The notes under the pieces were generated by a model. That model searched no databases. It worked only from the letters and a program-made list of their open reading frames with translations, and had not been told where the DNA came from. A program made the position numbers and the translations under genes. From assembly GCA_015493685.1 (NCBI GenBank), contig WGCS01000312.1:1-43445 (forward strand): DNA of 43,445 bases, in the 5' to 3' direction. Position 1 is the stretch's first letter. Each line of letters begins with the position of its first letter. This DNA comes from Bacteroidales bacterium (GTDB lineage Bacteria; Bacteroidota; Bacteroidia; Bacteroidales; UBA1556). This document shows positions 9,266-19,985 of the stretch, piece after piece.

Positions 9266-10546
9266 ATGAAGACATTTTTAATAAATATGTTTTTGTTAAT
9301 CAGTATAAATACCTTATTTGCTCAGGCTAAAGAGTTGGATTTCTTTATTCGCAAAGCTCAAGATAATAGTCCATTAATAAACCAAGCTCTCAACAATAAT
9401 AAGATCATCGACTTAGATGTTCAGTTAATAAAAAGCATTTTAACTAAGCCTCAAGTAAACGTGGATGCCAACATCCTTTTTTCGCCAATTATTTCTCATG
9501 ATAATGGCACACAATTTCAATGGATTTCTCCAGGTGCAAACTCTTATCAAGGATATGATTTAGCTTTTACCGATGGAGGAAGATACCAAGCAGCAGTGAG
9601 CATCAGCCAGCCGCTGCTAAAAGCTTCTACACTAAAAACTTACGCCAAGCACGCTGAAATTTCAAATAAAATAAATAACAATAAGATTCAACTTAGCAAG
9701 CATGAATTAACCCAATTGGTAAGCCGTCAATATATTCTTTGTATCAAAGCCAAAAAGCAGAGCGAAATAAGTAATCAGCTTATTCACCAGTTAAAAAATC
9801 AGCTTCAAATAATGCATCAACTTGTCGATAATGCCATTTATAAACAAACCGATTTGTTGATTTTGGAAATTGAGTTAAAAAATTACAAACTGGAATATGA
9901 AAATTACAAAAAAGAGTATCGCAACAATTGTATGGATTTGAACTTACTTTGTGGCATTGAGGATACGACTAGGTTTGATTTGGTTGACAAAGATTTTAAA
10001 ATGACTCTTGATAATAACGCTAGCTCCATGTTTATCATCAAATATCATTTGGACAGCATGAGGATAGTAAGCAATCAACTGCTGCGGGAGGAGAAATACA
10101 AGCCCCAAATAAATCTATTTGCTGATGCAGGGATAAATGCAATCTATCGACCCACCATAAATCGTTTTGGCTTTTCCACGGGAATTACCTTTAGCTGGAA
10201 GCTATATGATGGACATAAAAAAGAAATTCAGCGGAGTAAATCACAAATTGAAATTCAGAATATTAGTTTTAAACAGGCGTTCTTCGAGAAGAAATATCGA
10301 CTCAACAAATTAAAATACAAAAAAGAAATTAGCTTACTAAACAACCAGATTCAATTGGTAAAAAGTCAATTGCAAGACTACAAAAAATTAATGGATTTAT
10401 TTTCATTGGAATTATCACAAGCACAGGTGTCGATAATGGATTACAAAAATATAATTCGTGATATCTCCGGCAAAAAACAAACATTAGTCTTGCTACAAAT
10501 GAAAAAACAGCTATTTATCAATAACTATAATTATTGGAATTATTAA
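9266..10546 (+). CDS. TolC-family outer-membrane efflux channel, 426 aa
   Basis: A signal peptide (cleavage near LFAQ) precedes a long, largely helical protein with the two-fold OEP repeat. The first half has NSPLINQALNN-type and ADAxxxxQPLLK-like segments; the second half repeats the pattern with FSTGITFSWKLYDG. Long Lys/Gln-rich coiled coils fit the periplasmic tunnel. It should form the trimeric exit duct for the RND pump encoded four genes on. The adaptor gene begins 2 nt after its stop codon. Confidence 0.88.
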   Translation: MKTFLINMFLLISINTLFAQAKELDFFIRKAQDNSPLINQALNNNKIIDLDVQLIKSILTKPQVNVDANILFSPIISHDNGTQFQWISPGANSYQGYDLAFTDGGRYQAAVSISQPLLKASTLKTYAKHAEISNKINNNKIQLSKHELTQLVSRQYILCIKAKKQSEISNQLIHQLKNQLQIMHQLVDNAIYKQTDLLILEIELKNYKLEYENYKKEYRNNCMDLNLLCGIEDTTRFDLVDKDFKMTLDNNASSMFIIKYHLDSMRIVSNQLLREEKYKPQINLFADAGINAIYRPTINRFGFSTGITFSWKLYDGHKKEIQRSKSQIEIQNISFKQAFFEKKYRLNKLKYKKEISLLNNQIQLVKSQLQDYKKLMDLFSLELSQAQVSIMDYKNIIRDISGKKQTLVLLQMKKQLFINNYNYWNY

Positions 10547-10547
10547 T

Positions 10548-11489
10548 ATGGATATATCAATTTATACTATGGCAAAAAATAGAACCCTACTACTGATAAT
10601 ACCTATATTGGCATTAAGTTTATTCTCTTGCAATAATAATCAAAAGGCTAAAAAATCATCAGAACCAAAGGCTCAGGTAAAAACAACTTTAATCAAGCAG
10701 GCCTATTTACCGGATTATTACAGTGCTTTGGGAACAACAATATACCTAAACAAAAATATATTAACGGCTCCCATAAATGGGTATATAAGCAAAGTAAAAG
10801 TACAGCAGGGAGATAAAGTTGAGGATAAATCAATACTATTCGAGATACAAAGCCCCGAGGCATACGTGCTAAATAAGAATACAAACAAAGCAACTAACTA
10901 CGGTACTATTAAAGTTACCGCACCTACTTCAGGGCGCATCGTTGACCTTAAAATTGTTAACCCAACTATTTATGTAAATAAAGGGGACGTACTATGTACT
11001 TTGCTGGCATCTAAAAATCTAAACTTGAAAGTAAAAATACCTTTCAGCGATATTGCTTTTGTTAAAATTGGAGCAAGCTGCAAAGTAATACTTCCCGACA
11101 ATTCTATTTTAAGTGGAACCTTTTCTAAGATTATTCCTCAGCTAAACAAGCAATCTCAAACAGTCAAAGTATTGGCAACTATTAACACCAATAGATTTAT
11201 CCCTGAAAACATGAGAGTAAAAGTACTTGTGGACAAGGGAAACCATCAATTGCAACAAGTTCTCCCAATGACATGTCTGCAAACCGATGCACTGATGAAT
11301 AACTTTTGGGTAATGAAACTAATAAATGACAGTACAGCAATTAGAGTTCCTGTTGAAATTGGGAATCAAACACATACCCAAGTTGAAATAATTAAACCTG
11401 AATTTAACAAGAACGATCAAATAATAATGCAAGGGGCTTATGGCCTCGGAGATACTGCATTAGTTACTAATTTACAATTATTTAAATAA
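10548..11489 (+). CDS. RND periplasmic adaptor (membrane fusion protein), lipoprotein, 313 aa
   Basis: The signal ends in lipobox LFSC with Cys at residue 28, so the adaptor is lipid-anchored. A split lipoyl/barrel-sandwich domain follows: VKVQQGDKVEDKSILFEI (about 83-100) and a second half with SGRIVDLKIV...YVNKGDVLC (about 125-150). Beta-barrel and membrane-proximal domains complete it. The helical hairpin between lipoyl halves is very short, so the protein is compact for the family. An internal ATG at 10569 (MAKNRTLLL) could be the true start. It links the RND pump to the TolC channel. Confidence 0.88.
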   Translation: MDISIYTMAKNRTLLLIIPILALSLFSCNNNQKAKKSSEPKAQVKTTLIKQAYLPDYYSALGTTIYLNKNILTAPINGYISKVKVQQGDKVEDKSILFEIQSPEAYVLNKNTNKATNYGTIKVTAPTSGRIVDLKIVNPTIYVNKGDVLCTLLASKNLNLKVKIPFSDIAFVKIGASCKVILPDNSILSGTFSKIIPQLNKQSQTVKVLATINTNRFIPENMRVKVLVDKGNHQLQQVLPMTCLQTDALMNNFWVMKLINDSTAIRVPVEIGNQTHTQVEIIKPEFNKNDQIIMQGAYGLGDTALVTNLQLFK

Positions 11490-11496
11490 ATATCTC

Positions 11497-13671
11497 ATGA
11501 ATAAATTATTTTTAAGTTTTATCTTTTTGTGTAGTGTGGGAACTACTTTTGCACAAAACACCTTTACAGCAATACTAAAAGACGAAGCAAGTAAACAGCC
11601 GTTGGTTTATGCCAATGCAGTAGTAGAAGGAACCAAAATTGGCGGCAGCAGCAATACAGAGGGAAGAGTGGTAATCAAGAATATTCCCAACGGAAAACAT
11701 ACCATTATTTTTTCTTATGTAGGTTATCGAAAAAAGGAAAAGACTTATCGATTTCCATTGAAAGACAATCAAGTGATAACACTTTATCTTGAGAAAAATG
11801 AGCTCTTAAAACTTGTCACCGTAGTATCCACAAGAACAAATAACAGAATTGAAAACATTCCAACAAGAGTAGAAGTATTAGGCAATGAAGAAGTAGTAGA
11901 AGAAACCGGAATAAATCCGGGCAATATCTCTAAACTTCTGAGTGAAACATCGGGAATAAATGTACAACACACCTCAGCGGTATCGGGAAATGTAAACTTT
12001 AGCGTACAAGGCTTACCGGGCAAATATACCCAATTATTAAAGGATGGATTTCCTAGTTATGGTGGTTTTGCCTCAGGGTTAAGTTTACTTCAAATTCCTC
12101 CATTAGATTTAAAACAAGTAGAAATAATTAAAGGTTCTGCATCAACTTTATATGGTGCAGATGCCATTGCAGGTATTGTAAACCTTATTTCTAAGAAACC
12201 CGGTGACGAACCAGAATTTTCTTTTCTTATGAATCAGACGACGCATAATGGTCGAGATATAAGTTCCTTTTTCTCAGGAAAGTCCGGCAAATATGGTTTC
12301 ACTTTGTTAACGGGCTACAACACTCAAAAACCCAAGGACATTAGTAATAATGGATTTGCTGATATACCTAAATATAACAGAGCCGTTTTGAGCCCTACTT
12401 TCTTTGTAGATTTTGATAAAAATAATAAATTAAATATCGGCATAACAACTAGTTATGAAAATCGAATAGGCGGCAATATGAAAGCCTTAAAATACGAATC
12501 CGACACCTCACATTCTTTTTATGAAGAAAACAAAACTAATTATCTGTCAGGGAAAATAAATTACACCCATGATTTTACAAAAAATAAGCGATTTACTTTT
12601 AGATCTAATATTGCCAATTATAGCAGAACCATTAAAACGAATACATCCCTCTTTTCAGGAGAGCAGCTTTCCTTATTCTCAGAAGCTTCATACCTTCTTA
12701 AAAACAAAAAGCACAGCTGGGTTAGCGGTGTAAATTTCTACCTAACTCGTTTTGTGCAGCAAGCTCCATCTACTAAATTATTCTCAATAAATTATTCATA
12801 CAAAACCGTAGGTATTTTTACACAAGACAATTGGAAATTGTCAAAAAAATTATCACTAGAACCCGGCATCCGCTATGACTATAATCTATCTCAAGGAGGA
12901 TTTTTATTGCCGAGGTTGGCAATATTATACCGCTTCTCAAAAAAATTCTCCAGCCGTTTAAGTGGCGGTTTAGGTTATAAGTTACCTACTCCCTTTACCG
13001 ATGAATCAGAAAGAACAAGATATCAATACATCTCATTTAATTCCAATTTAGTAGCTGAAAAATCCATGGGGACAAATCTTGACTTCACCTTTAAAACTCC
13101 ACTATTTGATATGTTTTTTCTGAGTTTTAATCAGTCCTTCTTCATGGTGCAAATATCCAATCCTATTATTGCCAATCAAGATTCATTATTAAACATGAAG
13201 GTATATTTTGAAAATGCCCATGGCAATTTACTCAACAAAGGAATGACAAGTAATTTAAGATTGTCAATGGATGAGTTAGTACTTTATGTTGATTATACTT
13301 TTGTTGATGCACGCAAACAATATGACCAAAATAAGCCATTACAATTAACACCCAATAGTCGGCTGACAACAACATTGGCCTACGAAGACGAAGAAGAGGG
13401 CTGGAAAATGGCCTTAGAAGCATTTTATATTGGAAAACAACATTTAGAACTAAGCAAGCAAAGCCCTGACTATTGGCTGCTTGGCGCATCAATACAAAAA
13501 ACTATTGGGCATTTTACCCTTGCATTAAATGTTGAGAATATTTTAAATATACGTCAGACTAAGTATGGCAATATTGTACATGGAAATCGAAATAATCCTA
13601 TGTTCAGTGAATTGTATGCACCCCTCGATGGTATTGTCGGCAATATCGTATTAAAATTTGACTTGTATTAG
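11497..13671 (+). CDS. TonB-dependent receptor with CarboxypepD_reg N-domain, 724 aa
   Basis: A signal peptide (cut at TFAQ) is followed by a carboxypeptidase-regulatory-like beta sandwich (about 20-100: LVYANAVVEGTKIGGSSNTEG, SYVGYR), then a plug (about 120-230: SASTLYGADAIAGIVNLISK) and a 22-strand barrel reaching the C-terminal aromatic IVLKFDLY. A possible TonB box lies near KLVTVVST. The protein imports or senses a substrate across the outer membrane using TonB energy; no TonB gene is in the window. Its position between adaptor and RND genes is the odd point, because import and export parts share one operon. Substrate is unknown. Confidence 0.93.
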   Translation: MNKLFLSFIFLCSVGTTFAQNTFTAILKDEASKQPLVYANAVVEGTKIGGSSNTEGRVVIKNIPNGKHTIIFSYVGYRKKEKTYRFPLKDNQVITLYLEKNELLKLVTVVSTRTNNRIENIPTRVEVLGNEEVVEETGINPGNISKLLSETSGINVQHTSAVSGNVNFSVQGLPGKYTQLLKDGFPSYGGFASGLSLLQIPPLDLKQVEIIKGSASTLYGADAIAGIVNLISKKPGDEPEFSFLMNQTTHNGRDISSFFSGKSGKYGFTLLTGYNTQKPKDISNNGFADIPKYNRAVLSPTFFVDFDKNNKLNIGITTSYENRIGGNMKALKYESDTSHSFYEENKTNYLSGKINYTHDFTKNKRFTFRSNIANYSRTIKTNTSLFSGEQLSLFSEASYLLKNKKHSWVSGVNFYLTRFVQQAPSTKLFSINYSYKTVGIFTQDNWKLSKKLSLEPGIRYDYNLSQGGFLLPRLAILYRFSKKFSSRLSGGLGYKLPTPFTDESERTRYQYISFNSNLVAEKSMGTNLDFTFKTPLFDMFFLSFNQSFFMVQISNPIIANQDSLLNMKVYFENAHGNLLNKGMTSNLRLSMDELVLYVDYTFVDARKQYDQNKPLQLTPNSRLTTTLAYEDEEEGWKMALEAFYIGKQHLELSKQSPDYWLLGASIQKTIGHFTLALNVENILNIRQTKYGNIVHGNRNNPMFSELYAPLDGIVGNIVLKFDLY

Positions 13672-13709
13672 CACCCCTAATTAATCTAATAAATTTACAC
13701 AAGGGCATA

Positions 13710-16700
13710 ATGAAGAATTACTATAAGATACTTACTAAACCTATATTGGCAGCGGGCATAATAATCTTTATGGCCGGGATATTTTCATTTCTAAAAATGA
13801 AGACAAACCTATTTCCTGCCGTTCAGTTTCCTCGTATCTCAATTATTGTTAATGCGGGCCAATTGCCTATTGACCGTATGATGATAACGGTAACTCAGCC
13901 CATTGAGAGTGCGGCAAAAAAAGTAAAAGGAGTACATCTGGTAAAAAGTAATACTTCGCGAGGGAGTGCCACCATAGAGGTTTACTTTGATTGGGGATTA
14001 GATATTTACGCTTTAAAACCACAACTGGAAAGCAGGATTAATGAGATAAAGAACTTTTTACCTCCGGGTGTAACAATCTCAGCCGAAGTAATGAACCAAT
14101 CCTTATTCCCTGTTTATGGTTACACTTTAGAGAATCCCAAATTGACAAACGTGGATTTAAAAGATGTAGCCAATGTAATTGTAAGGCCGGCTTTTTCACA
14201 GGTAAATGGCATTTCTAATGTGGTAATTCGAGGAGGAAGAAACAAAGAGTTTGTTATTGCTCCCGATGCAGCAAAACTGATTTCTTTGGGCCTTCAGCCT
14301 CAAGATATTATTACCGCTTTCGACAATAGCAACTTTGTTGCCTCTGCAGGTCTATTACCCGATCATTATCGCATGTACCTAACATTAATTGACAGCCGTG
14401 TTGACGATATAAATCAACTTAATAATACGGTAATTAAAAATGTTGGAGGACGCATTATTAGGGTTAAAGATATTGCAATTATTAAACTTGAAGAGCAACA
14501 AGAATTTGTAAAAATTAATGCCAATGGGAATAATGCTGTCATCGTTGATTTGGTAAAGCAACCCGGTATCAACTTACTTGATTTTGCCAATAGCGTGGAA
14601 TTAAAGGCGCAAGAGATACGAAAAATACTACCGAAAGGCTTCACCTTAAAACCATATTACAACCAAAGTGCATTTGTAACAGCAAGCGTTGATGGCACGA
14701 TGAAGACCATCTACGAAGGATTATTTTTAGCTTTTCTTGTAATAATATTATTTCTACGATCGTGGCGCTCGAGTTTGGTTGTATTGCTAACGATTCCTGT
14801 TACCGTATCCTTTACTTTTCTGGTTCTTTATCTTGTTGGCATCACGATAAATATAATGTCATTGGGCGCTATAGCCGCCTCAGTAGGACTTATCATTGAC
14901 GATGCCATTGTTATTATCGAGCAGATTTATAAAAATCATGAAGACCATCCCAATAAAAATCGTTTTCAAATAGTGCAATTATCAATTGCCTTTTTACTGC
15001 CCGCAATGATAGCCTCTTCTTTAACAACCATTGTTATCCATTTCCCCTTTAGATTAATGAGTGGTTTAGCAGGAAGTTTTTTTCGTGTTTTATCAAATAC
15101 CATGGAGCTTACAATGGTAGTATCATTCTTGGTAACATGGCTGTTATTGCCTGTATTCCATATACTTATAGGGTATAAACCTCCTAAGAAGAAGAAAATT
15201 AGAAAAGAAACTACAGAGAGCCGATTACGCTGGTTAAGCTGGTTTTATAGCCGGCCTGCTTACTCTATTGTATTTGTGCTGTTACTTTTGCTCAGCAGCT
15301 ATTTTGCAGCGACAAAACTTCAAACCGGATTTTTGCCAAAGTTAGATGAAGGCTCCATTGTATTGGATTATTATTCACCCCCCGGAACTACCATTAACGA
15401 AACCGACCGCTTATGTAAACAAATGGAAACGGTAATCCTTGCCAATGCTAATGTACAAAGCTATTCCCGCCGGACGGGAATAAGAATGTCATTTAGAGCT
15501 CATCCGGCCAACGAGGGGGATTATTCCATTCAACTAAAATCATCGCGCAAAGAAACCACCGATGAAGTAATTGCTGATCTCAGACGCTCTATTTCGGCAA
15601 AAGTTCCTGTTCTAAAAATTGAGTTCGGCCAACGAATAGCAGACCTATTGGGTGATTTGGTTGGTAAAGCTCAGCCCATAGAAGTGAAAATATTTGGAAC
15701 TAATTACCACAAACTCCAAGAGATAGCTAATCAATGCCATAAAGCAATGGATAGCATCCCCGGTATTGTTGATATTGATGACGGGCTAGTACCGGAAGGG
15801 CCCGCCCTAATTATTTCACCTAAGAAAGATAAATTAGCCCTGTATAATTTATCACTCAACGATTTCAACACTCAACTTAAAGCTATAGTAGAAGGCCTTC
15901 CTTTGGGTAAATCAGCAAATATACCCAGCCCTTCTCCTGACCAGGCAGCGATGACTTCCGGTTTGCAAATTGGAGACATTCAAGAAGGACAGGTAATGAG
16001 AAGAGTGATAATGCGTTTCGTAGATTTCAAAGATAATGATTTAGAAACAGTAAAAAAGCAAAGTATTTTCTTACCCAATGGGAATACAAGGCCACTGTCC
16101 TTTTTCTGTGATATTAGTACTCAGTCAGGAGATGTTATTGAAAGCAGAGAGAATCTAAAGCCTGTAATTGTGCTTACGGCAAGGCTGGAAAATTTAGACT
16201 TAGGTTCTGCCATCAATAGCATTAAGAATACTTTTGCCAAAAAAATCCACTTACCATCAAGTTATTATATTGAATATGGAGGAGCCTATGCCGAGCAACA
16301 ACAATCGTTTAAAGAGCTAATGACAATTCTAGCATTAGCCACATTATTTGTTTTTCTGGTATTAATGTTTCTCTTCCGCCACTGGACCACTGCTATTCTT
16401 ATTTTATTTATCTCTCTTATGGGTATCACGGGAAGCCTATTATTATTATATCTTTTTAATATCCCACTCAATGTGAGTAGCTATACCGGATTGATAATGA
16501 TAGTAGGTATTATAGCCGAAAATGCTATTTTCACGGTATTCCAATATAACAAGAACTTACAAGTTTACAAAAAAGAGTATGCCATAAATAATGCTATTGC
16601 CCTTCGAATCCGCCCCAACCTAATGACCGCAATAAGTGCGATATTAGCATTAATTCCATTGGCCATAGGGATAGGTGTCGGTGCTCAAATGCAACAGGCT

Positions 16701-16793
16701 CTGGCAATTGCTGTAATTGGTGGTTTTATTGTTGGCTTACCTTTATTGCTAATTGTATTACCAAGTATTCTTCATCTTATAAAACGAGCCTAA
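13710..16793 (+). CDS. RND-family efflux permease, 1027 aa
   Basis: Full-length RND pump with the family's 12 membrane segments and two large periplasmic loops. TM4 has the paired aspartates D397-D398 in GLIIDDAIVIIEQ, as in AcrB-type proton relays. The TM10 position that is Lys in AcrB is Glu here (E937 in GIIAENAIF), as in CusA-type pumps, so relay residues are mixed. It should exchange protons for a substrate handed to the adaptor and TolC partners encoded upstream. Last gene of the operon, convergent with mutS. Neither a heavy-metal nor a drug substrate can be assigned from sequence alone. Confidence 0.93.
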   Translation: MKNYYKILTKPILAAGIIIFMAGIFSFLKMKTNLFPAVQFPRISIIVNAGQLPIDRMMITVTQPIESAAKKVKGVHLVKSNTSRGSATIEVYFDWGLDIYALKPQLESRINEIKNFLPPGVTISAEVMNQSLFPVYGYTLENPKLTNVDLKDVANVIVRPAFSQVNGISNVVIRGGRNKEFVIAPDAAKLISLGLQPQDIITAFDNSNFVASAGLLPDHYRMYLTLIDSRVDDINQLNNTVIKNVGGRIIRVKDIAIIKLEEQQEFVKINANGNNAVIVDLVKQPGINLLDFANSVELKAQEIRKILPKGFTLKPYYNQSAFVTASVDGTMKTIYEGLFLAFLVIILFLRSWRSSLVVLLTIPVTVSFTFLVLYLVGITINIMSLGAIAASVGLIIDDAIVIIEQIYKNHEDHPNKNRFQIVQLSIAFLLPAMIASSLTTIVIHFPFRLMSGLAGSFFRVLSNTMELTMVVSFLVTWLLLPVFHILIGYKPPKKKKIRKETTESRLRWLSWFYSRPAYSIVFVLLLLLSSYFAATKLQTGFLPKLDEGSIVLDYYSPPGTTINETDRLCKQMETVILANANVQSYSRRTGIRMSFRAHPANEGDYSIQLKSSRKETTDEVIADLRRSISAKVPVLKIEFGQRIADLLGDLVGKAQPIEVKIFGTNYHKLQEIANQCHKAMDSIPGIVDIDDGLVPEGPALIISPKKDKLALYNLSLNDFNTQLKAIVEGLPLGKSANIPSPSPDQAAMTSGLQIGDIQEGQVMRRVIMRFVDFKDNDLETVKKQSIFLPNGNTRPLSFFCDISTQSGDVIESRENLKPVIVLTARLENLDLGSAINSIKNTFAKKIHLPSSYYIEYGGAYAEQQQSFKELMTILALATLFVFLVLMFLFRHWTTAILILFISLMGITGSLLLLYLFNIPLNVSSYTGLIMIVGIIAENAIFTVFQYNKNLQVYKKEYAINNAIALRIRPNLMTAISAILALIPLAIGIGVGAQMQQALAIAVIGGFIVGLPLLLIVLPSILHLIKRA

Positions 16794-16925
16794 CAAAGGT
16801 GATTTTTAACTCATTATAGAATCATTATCTTTATCATGCAAATATAAACAGATGAAAATCAATAGAAAACAGAACAACAAAGGAGTCTAAGCTAGTTTTT
16901 GGAGGCTTTCGATGCTTTGAGAAAA

Positions 16926-19553
16926 TTATTTCTTCAGCAACATTTTAATCTCATTGAGTTTCATCAAAGCCTCAACCGGTGTTAATATGTCAATTTCAAT
17001 ATTAAGAATATCTTCCTTAATTTGCTGCAAAAGAGGATCGTCGAGTTGGATAAAACTAAGTTGATAATTCGCTTCCTCTTCCTTTTTACGCGCCACTTCC
17101 TTAATTCCTTGTTTAAGCTCCTGATTACTATGCGATTTCTCCAGTTGTTTAAGTATTTCCTCCGAACGCTTTAAGACTTTTTTTGGCATTCCGGCCATCC
17201 TCGCCACATGAATACCAAAACTATGTTCTGAACCTCCGGGCACTAGTTTTCTAAGAAAGATAATTCTATTTCTAATTTCTTTAACATCGATATGATAATT
17301 TTTTATTCTGAAGAAACTATGCGCCATTTCGTTAAGTTCGTGATAATGTGTCGCAAACAGGACCTTAGCTCTATAAGACTTATGCTCATGCAAAAATTCA
17401 GAAATAGCCCATGCAATAGAAATCCCATCATAAGTACTTGTTCCTCTACCAATCTCATCGAGGAGAATAAGCGACCTATTGGAAACATTATTTAATATAC
17501 TCGCAGTCTCATTCATCTCCACCATAAAAGTAGATTCACCGGAAGAAATATTATCCGAAGCTCCAACCCTTGAAAACACTTTATCAACAAGACCTATTGC
17601 TGCTGAATCTGCGGGGACAAAGCCTCCCATTTGCGCCATCAATACTATCAATGCTGTTTGGCGCAGCAGAGCTGATTTACCGGACATATTAGGTCCTGTA
17701 AGCATAATCATTTGTTGCTTATCATTATCGAGGTACACATCATTAGCTACGTATATCTCATCATGGGGCAGATTACGTTCAATAACGGGATGGCGTCCAT
17801 TTTTTATATCAATGGCAAAGCCCTCATTTATTTCAGGGCGTATATACTTTGCTGCTCCGGCTATTGCGGCAAACGAACTCAACACATCCAACTTAGCGAT
17901 AAGTCCCGCATCCAACTGTATGGGCTGAATATATTCCAACAAACTAATTACCAACTCAGTATACAACTTAGTCTCCAGTGCCAATATTTTCTCTTGCGCA
18001 CCGAGTATTTTAGACTCCAATTCTTTAAGTTCCGGGGTAATATAACGCTCATAATTAGTTAGCGTCTGTTTTCTTATCCACTCATCAGGAACCTTATGTT
18101 GATGAATCTTAGTTACTTCCAGATAATAACCAAAAACATTATTAAAACCAATCTTAAGGCTTGATATTCCTGTATTTTCCACTTCGCGTTCCTTTATCTG
18201 CTCCAATATATCCTTACTGGCATAGGCAATATGGCGCAATTCATCAAGTTCATCACTAATACCCGCTTTTATTACACCACCCTTATTAACCATCACCGGC
18301 GCCTCCTCTTGAATACTCTTCTCTATCTTTTCGGCCATAGAATAGCACGGATTCAATTGCTCAGCAATGCGAAGCAAAGCCTCTTCCCCACTCTCTTTAA
18401 GCAATTCTTTAATTTGAGGAATAGTAGCCAATGCTCTATTAAGCTGTAACAGCTCGCGTGGGTTTACCTTAGCAATAGAAACCTTTGAGATAAGTCGCTC
18501 CAGATCTCCCACCGATTTTATCAAAGAAGACAGTTGCTCTTGAGACGACTTTTGATCATAAAAATACTGCACAATATCCAAGCGCTCTTCTATCTGATTT
18601 TTGTTCTTCAGTGGCAAAACCAACCAGCGCCGTATCAAACGCGCTCCCATGGGACATTGAGTTTGATCTATCACTTCCAACAATGTTGTTGCCTCATCAT
18701 TAGGTGATTGCAACAACTCCAAATTGCGAATGGTAAAGCGGTCAAGCCAAACATAATGATCTGCTTCAATGCGGCTTAAATTGGTAATATGCTTTATCTT
18801 ATCATGCTTAGTCTCCGATAAATAATGCAATATGGCACCGGCAGCAATTACTGCCAGCTCCAAATGAGCAACACCAAAACCTTTTAATGATTTTGTTCCG
18901 AAATGGTTATTCAATAAATCATAAGCGAAATCGGCTGTAAAAACCCAATCATCGAAAGTTGTTAGATAATGTTTCTCTCCAAAATGCGCTATAAATTTAT
19001 TTCTGTAATCGCGACTAATGACAAGTTCCGAAGGCACAAAACTCTGAATAAGTTTATCAATATATTCCAAATCCCCTTGGGCCACATAGAACTCACCCGT
19101 TGAAACATCCAAAAAAGCAATACCGGCCATCTTACCATCAACAAATAAACTTGCCAAGAAATTATTTTGACTATGATCCAATACTTTATCATTATAGGCA
19201 ATCCCCGGAGTTACCAATTCAGTAACTCCTCTTTTCACAATTTTCTTTGTCAATTTAGGGTCTTCCAGCTGATCACAAACGGCCACCTTCTCTCCTGCCC
19301 TTACCAATTTAGGCAAATAAGTATCCAAGCTATGATGCGGGAATCCTGCCAACTCAATATGCATAGCTTTGCCATTAGCTCTCTTGGTAAGTACTATACC
19401 TAAAATTTTAGAGGCTTTAATAGCATCTTCTCCAAAAGTCTCATAAAAATCACCCACACGGAATAACAATAAGGCAGTGGGATGTTTCGCCTTAATTGCA
19501 TTATATTGTTTCATCAATGGCGTTTCTGCCACCTTCTTATTCGTTTTTGCCAT
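16926..19553 (-). CDS. mutS: DNA mismatch repair protein MutS, 875 aa
   Basis: MutS recognises mismatches and small loops and starts repair with MutL. The mismatch-reading motif F36-Y37-E38 (GDFYETF) is intact. Connector, lever and clamp domains follow, then the ATPase with Walker [13 protein letters not shown] and Walker [17 protein letters not shown]. The C-terminal helix-turn-helix dimer region is present and the length is normal. It is last in the minus-strand run, 106 nt after an alkyltransferase-like gene. It probably has its own promoter (TATTTTTG ending 7 nt before the ATG). Confidence 0.98.
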   Translation of the reverse strand: MAKTNKKVAETPLMKQYNAIKAKHPTALLLFRVGDFYETFGEDAIKASKILGIVLTKRANGKAMHIELAGFPHHSLDTYLPKLVRAGEKVAVCDQLEDPKLTKKIVKRGVTELVTPGIAYNDKVLDHSQNNFLASLFVDGKMAGIAFLDVSTGEFYVAQGDLEYIDKLIQSFVPSELVISRDYRNKFIAHFGEKHYLTTFDDWVFTADFAYDLLNNHFGTKSLKGFGVAHLELAVIAAGAILHYLSETKHDKIKHITNLSRIEADHYVWLDRFTIRNLELLQSPNDEATTLLEVIDQTQCPMGARLIRRWLVLPLKNKNQIEERLDIVQYFYDQKSSQEQLSSLIKSVGDLERLISKVSIAKVNPRELLQLNRALATIPQIKELLKESGEEALLRIAEQLNPCYSMAEKIEKSIQEEAPVMVNKGGVIKAGISDELDELRHIAYASKDILEQIKEREVENTGISSLKIGFNNVFGYYLEVTKIHQHKVPDEWIRKQTLTNYERYITPELKELESKILGAQEKILALETKLYTELVISLLEYIQPIQLDAGLIAKLDVLSSFAAIAGAAKYIRPEINEGFAIDIKNGRHPVIERNLPHDEIYVANDVYLDNDKQQMIMLTGPNMSGKSALLRQTALIVLMAQMGGFVPADSAAIGLVDKVFSRVGASDNISSGESTFMVEMNETASILNNVSNRSLILLDEIGRGTSTYDGISIAWAISEFLHEHKSYRAKVLFATHYHELNEMAHSFFRIKNYHIDVKEIRNRIIFLRKLVPGGSEHSFGIHVARMAGMPKKVLKRSEEILKQLEKSHSNQELKQGIKEVARKKEEEANYQLSFIQLDDPLLQQIKEDILNIEIDILTPVEALMKLNEIKMLLKK

Positions 19554-19560
19554 AGGAAAC

Positions 19561-19568
19561 CAAAAATA
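19561..19568 (-). promoter_or_regulatory. -7 box of mutS
   Basis: TATTTTTG on the minus strand matches TAnnTTTG and ends 7 nt before the mutS ATG, implying a transcript with almost no leader. No convincing -33 box lies upstream. Confidence 0.4.
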
Positions 19569-19659
19569 TATATTTTGTCAGCAAGACGGATACTATTTTA
19601 TTTCTTTTTTTTAACAATCGCAGGCCCCATTCACCCATCGCCAAAGCTGATACTATCAC

Positions 19660-19977
19660 TTAAGCGCTCCAGAATGATTCTTCAAAATCCAACAGCCTGT
19701 CGCCCTCCACCCTATGCCCTTCCTGGCGCAATAGTTCTGCCATAAGATTAGGGTCGCCGAAAGCTTTCTTGCCACTTAGCATTCCTATTCTGTTGAGTAC
19801 TCTATGAGCCGGCACAGAGGGCTCAATGGAGCTGCTTTTATTCAATGCCCAACCAACCATTCTTGCTCCTGATGGTGAGCCAATAGCTCTTGCTACTGCT
19901 CCATAGGTTGTTACTCTGCCATAGGGAATATGCCTACAATATTCATAAACTTTCTGAAAGAAATCCAAATCCGACAT
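19660..19977 (-). CDS. alkyltransferase-like protein (ATL), 105 aa
   Basis: The protein is the DNA-binding half of O6-methylguanine-DNA methyltransferase without its N-domain. The helix-turn-helix and arginine finger are present (IPYGRVTTYGAVARAIG, GARMVGWAL). The active-site Cys of the PCHR motif is replaced by Ala (A57 in VPAHRV). It therefore cannot accept an alkyl group. Known ATL proteins instead bind O6-alkylguanine, flip it and flag it for nucleotide excision repair. It sits 8 nt after trmB and just upstream of mutS. Annotation as a methyltransferase would be wrong on the catalytic residue. Confidence 0.9.
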   Translation of the reverse strand: MSDLDFFQKVYEYCRHIPYGRVTTYGAVARAIGSPSGARMVGWALNKSSSIEPSVPAHRVLNRIGMLSGKKAFGDPNLMAELLRQEGHRVEGDRLLDFEESFWSA

Positions 19978-19985
19978 TGGCTACT

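Noticed and set aside
13710-16793. Calling the RND pump a CusA-type metal exporter
   Set aside because: TM4 carries the DD pair typical of other RND groups, and no metal-binding Met or Cys cluster is evident.
17479-17928. 149-aa and 116-aa plus-strand ORFs inside mutS
   Set aside because: Antisense shadows of the MutS ATPase region.
19660-19977. Active O6-methylguanine-DNA methyltransferase
   Set aside because: The acceptor Cys is Ala in VPAHRV.
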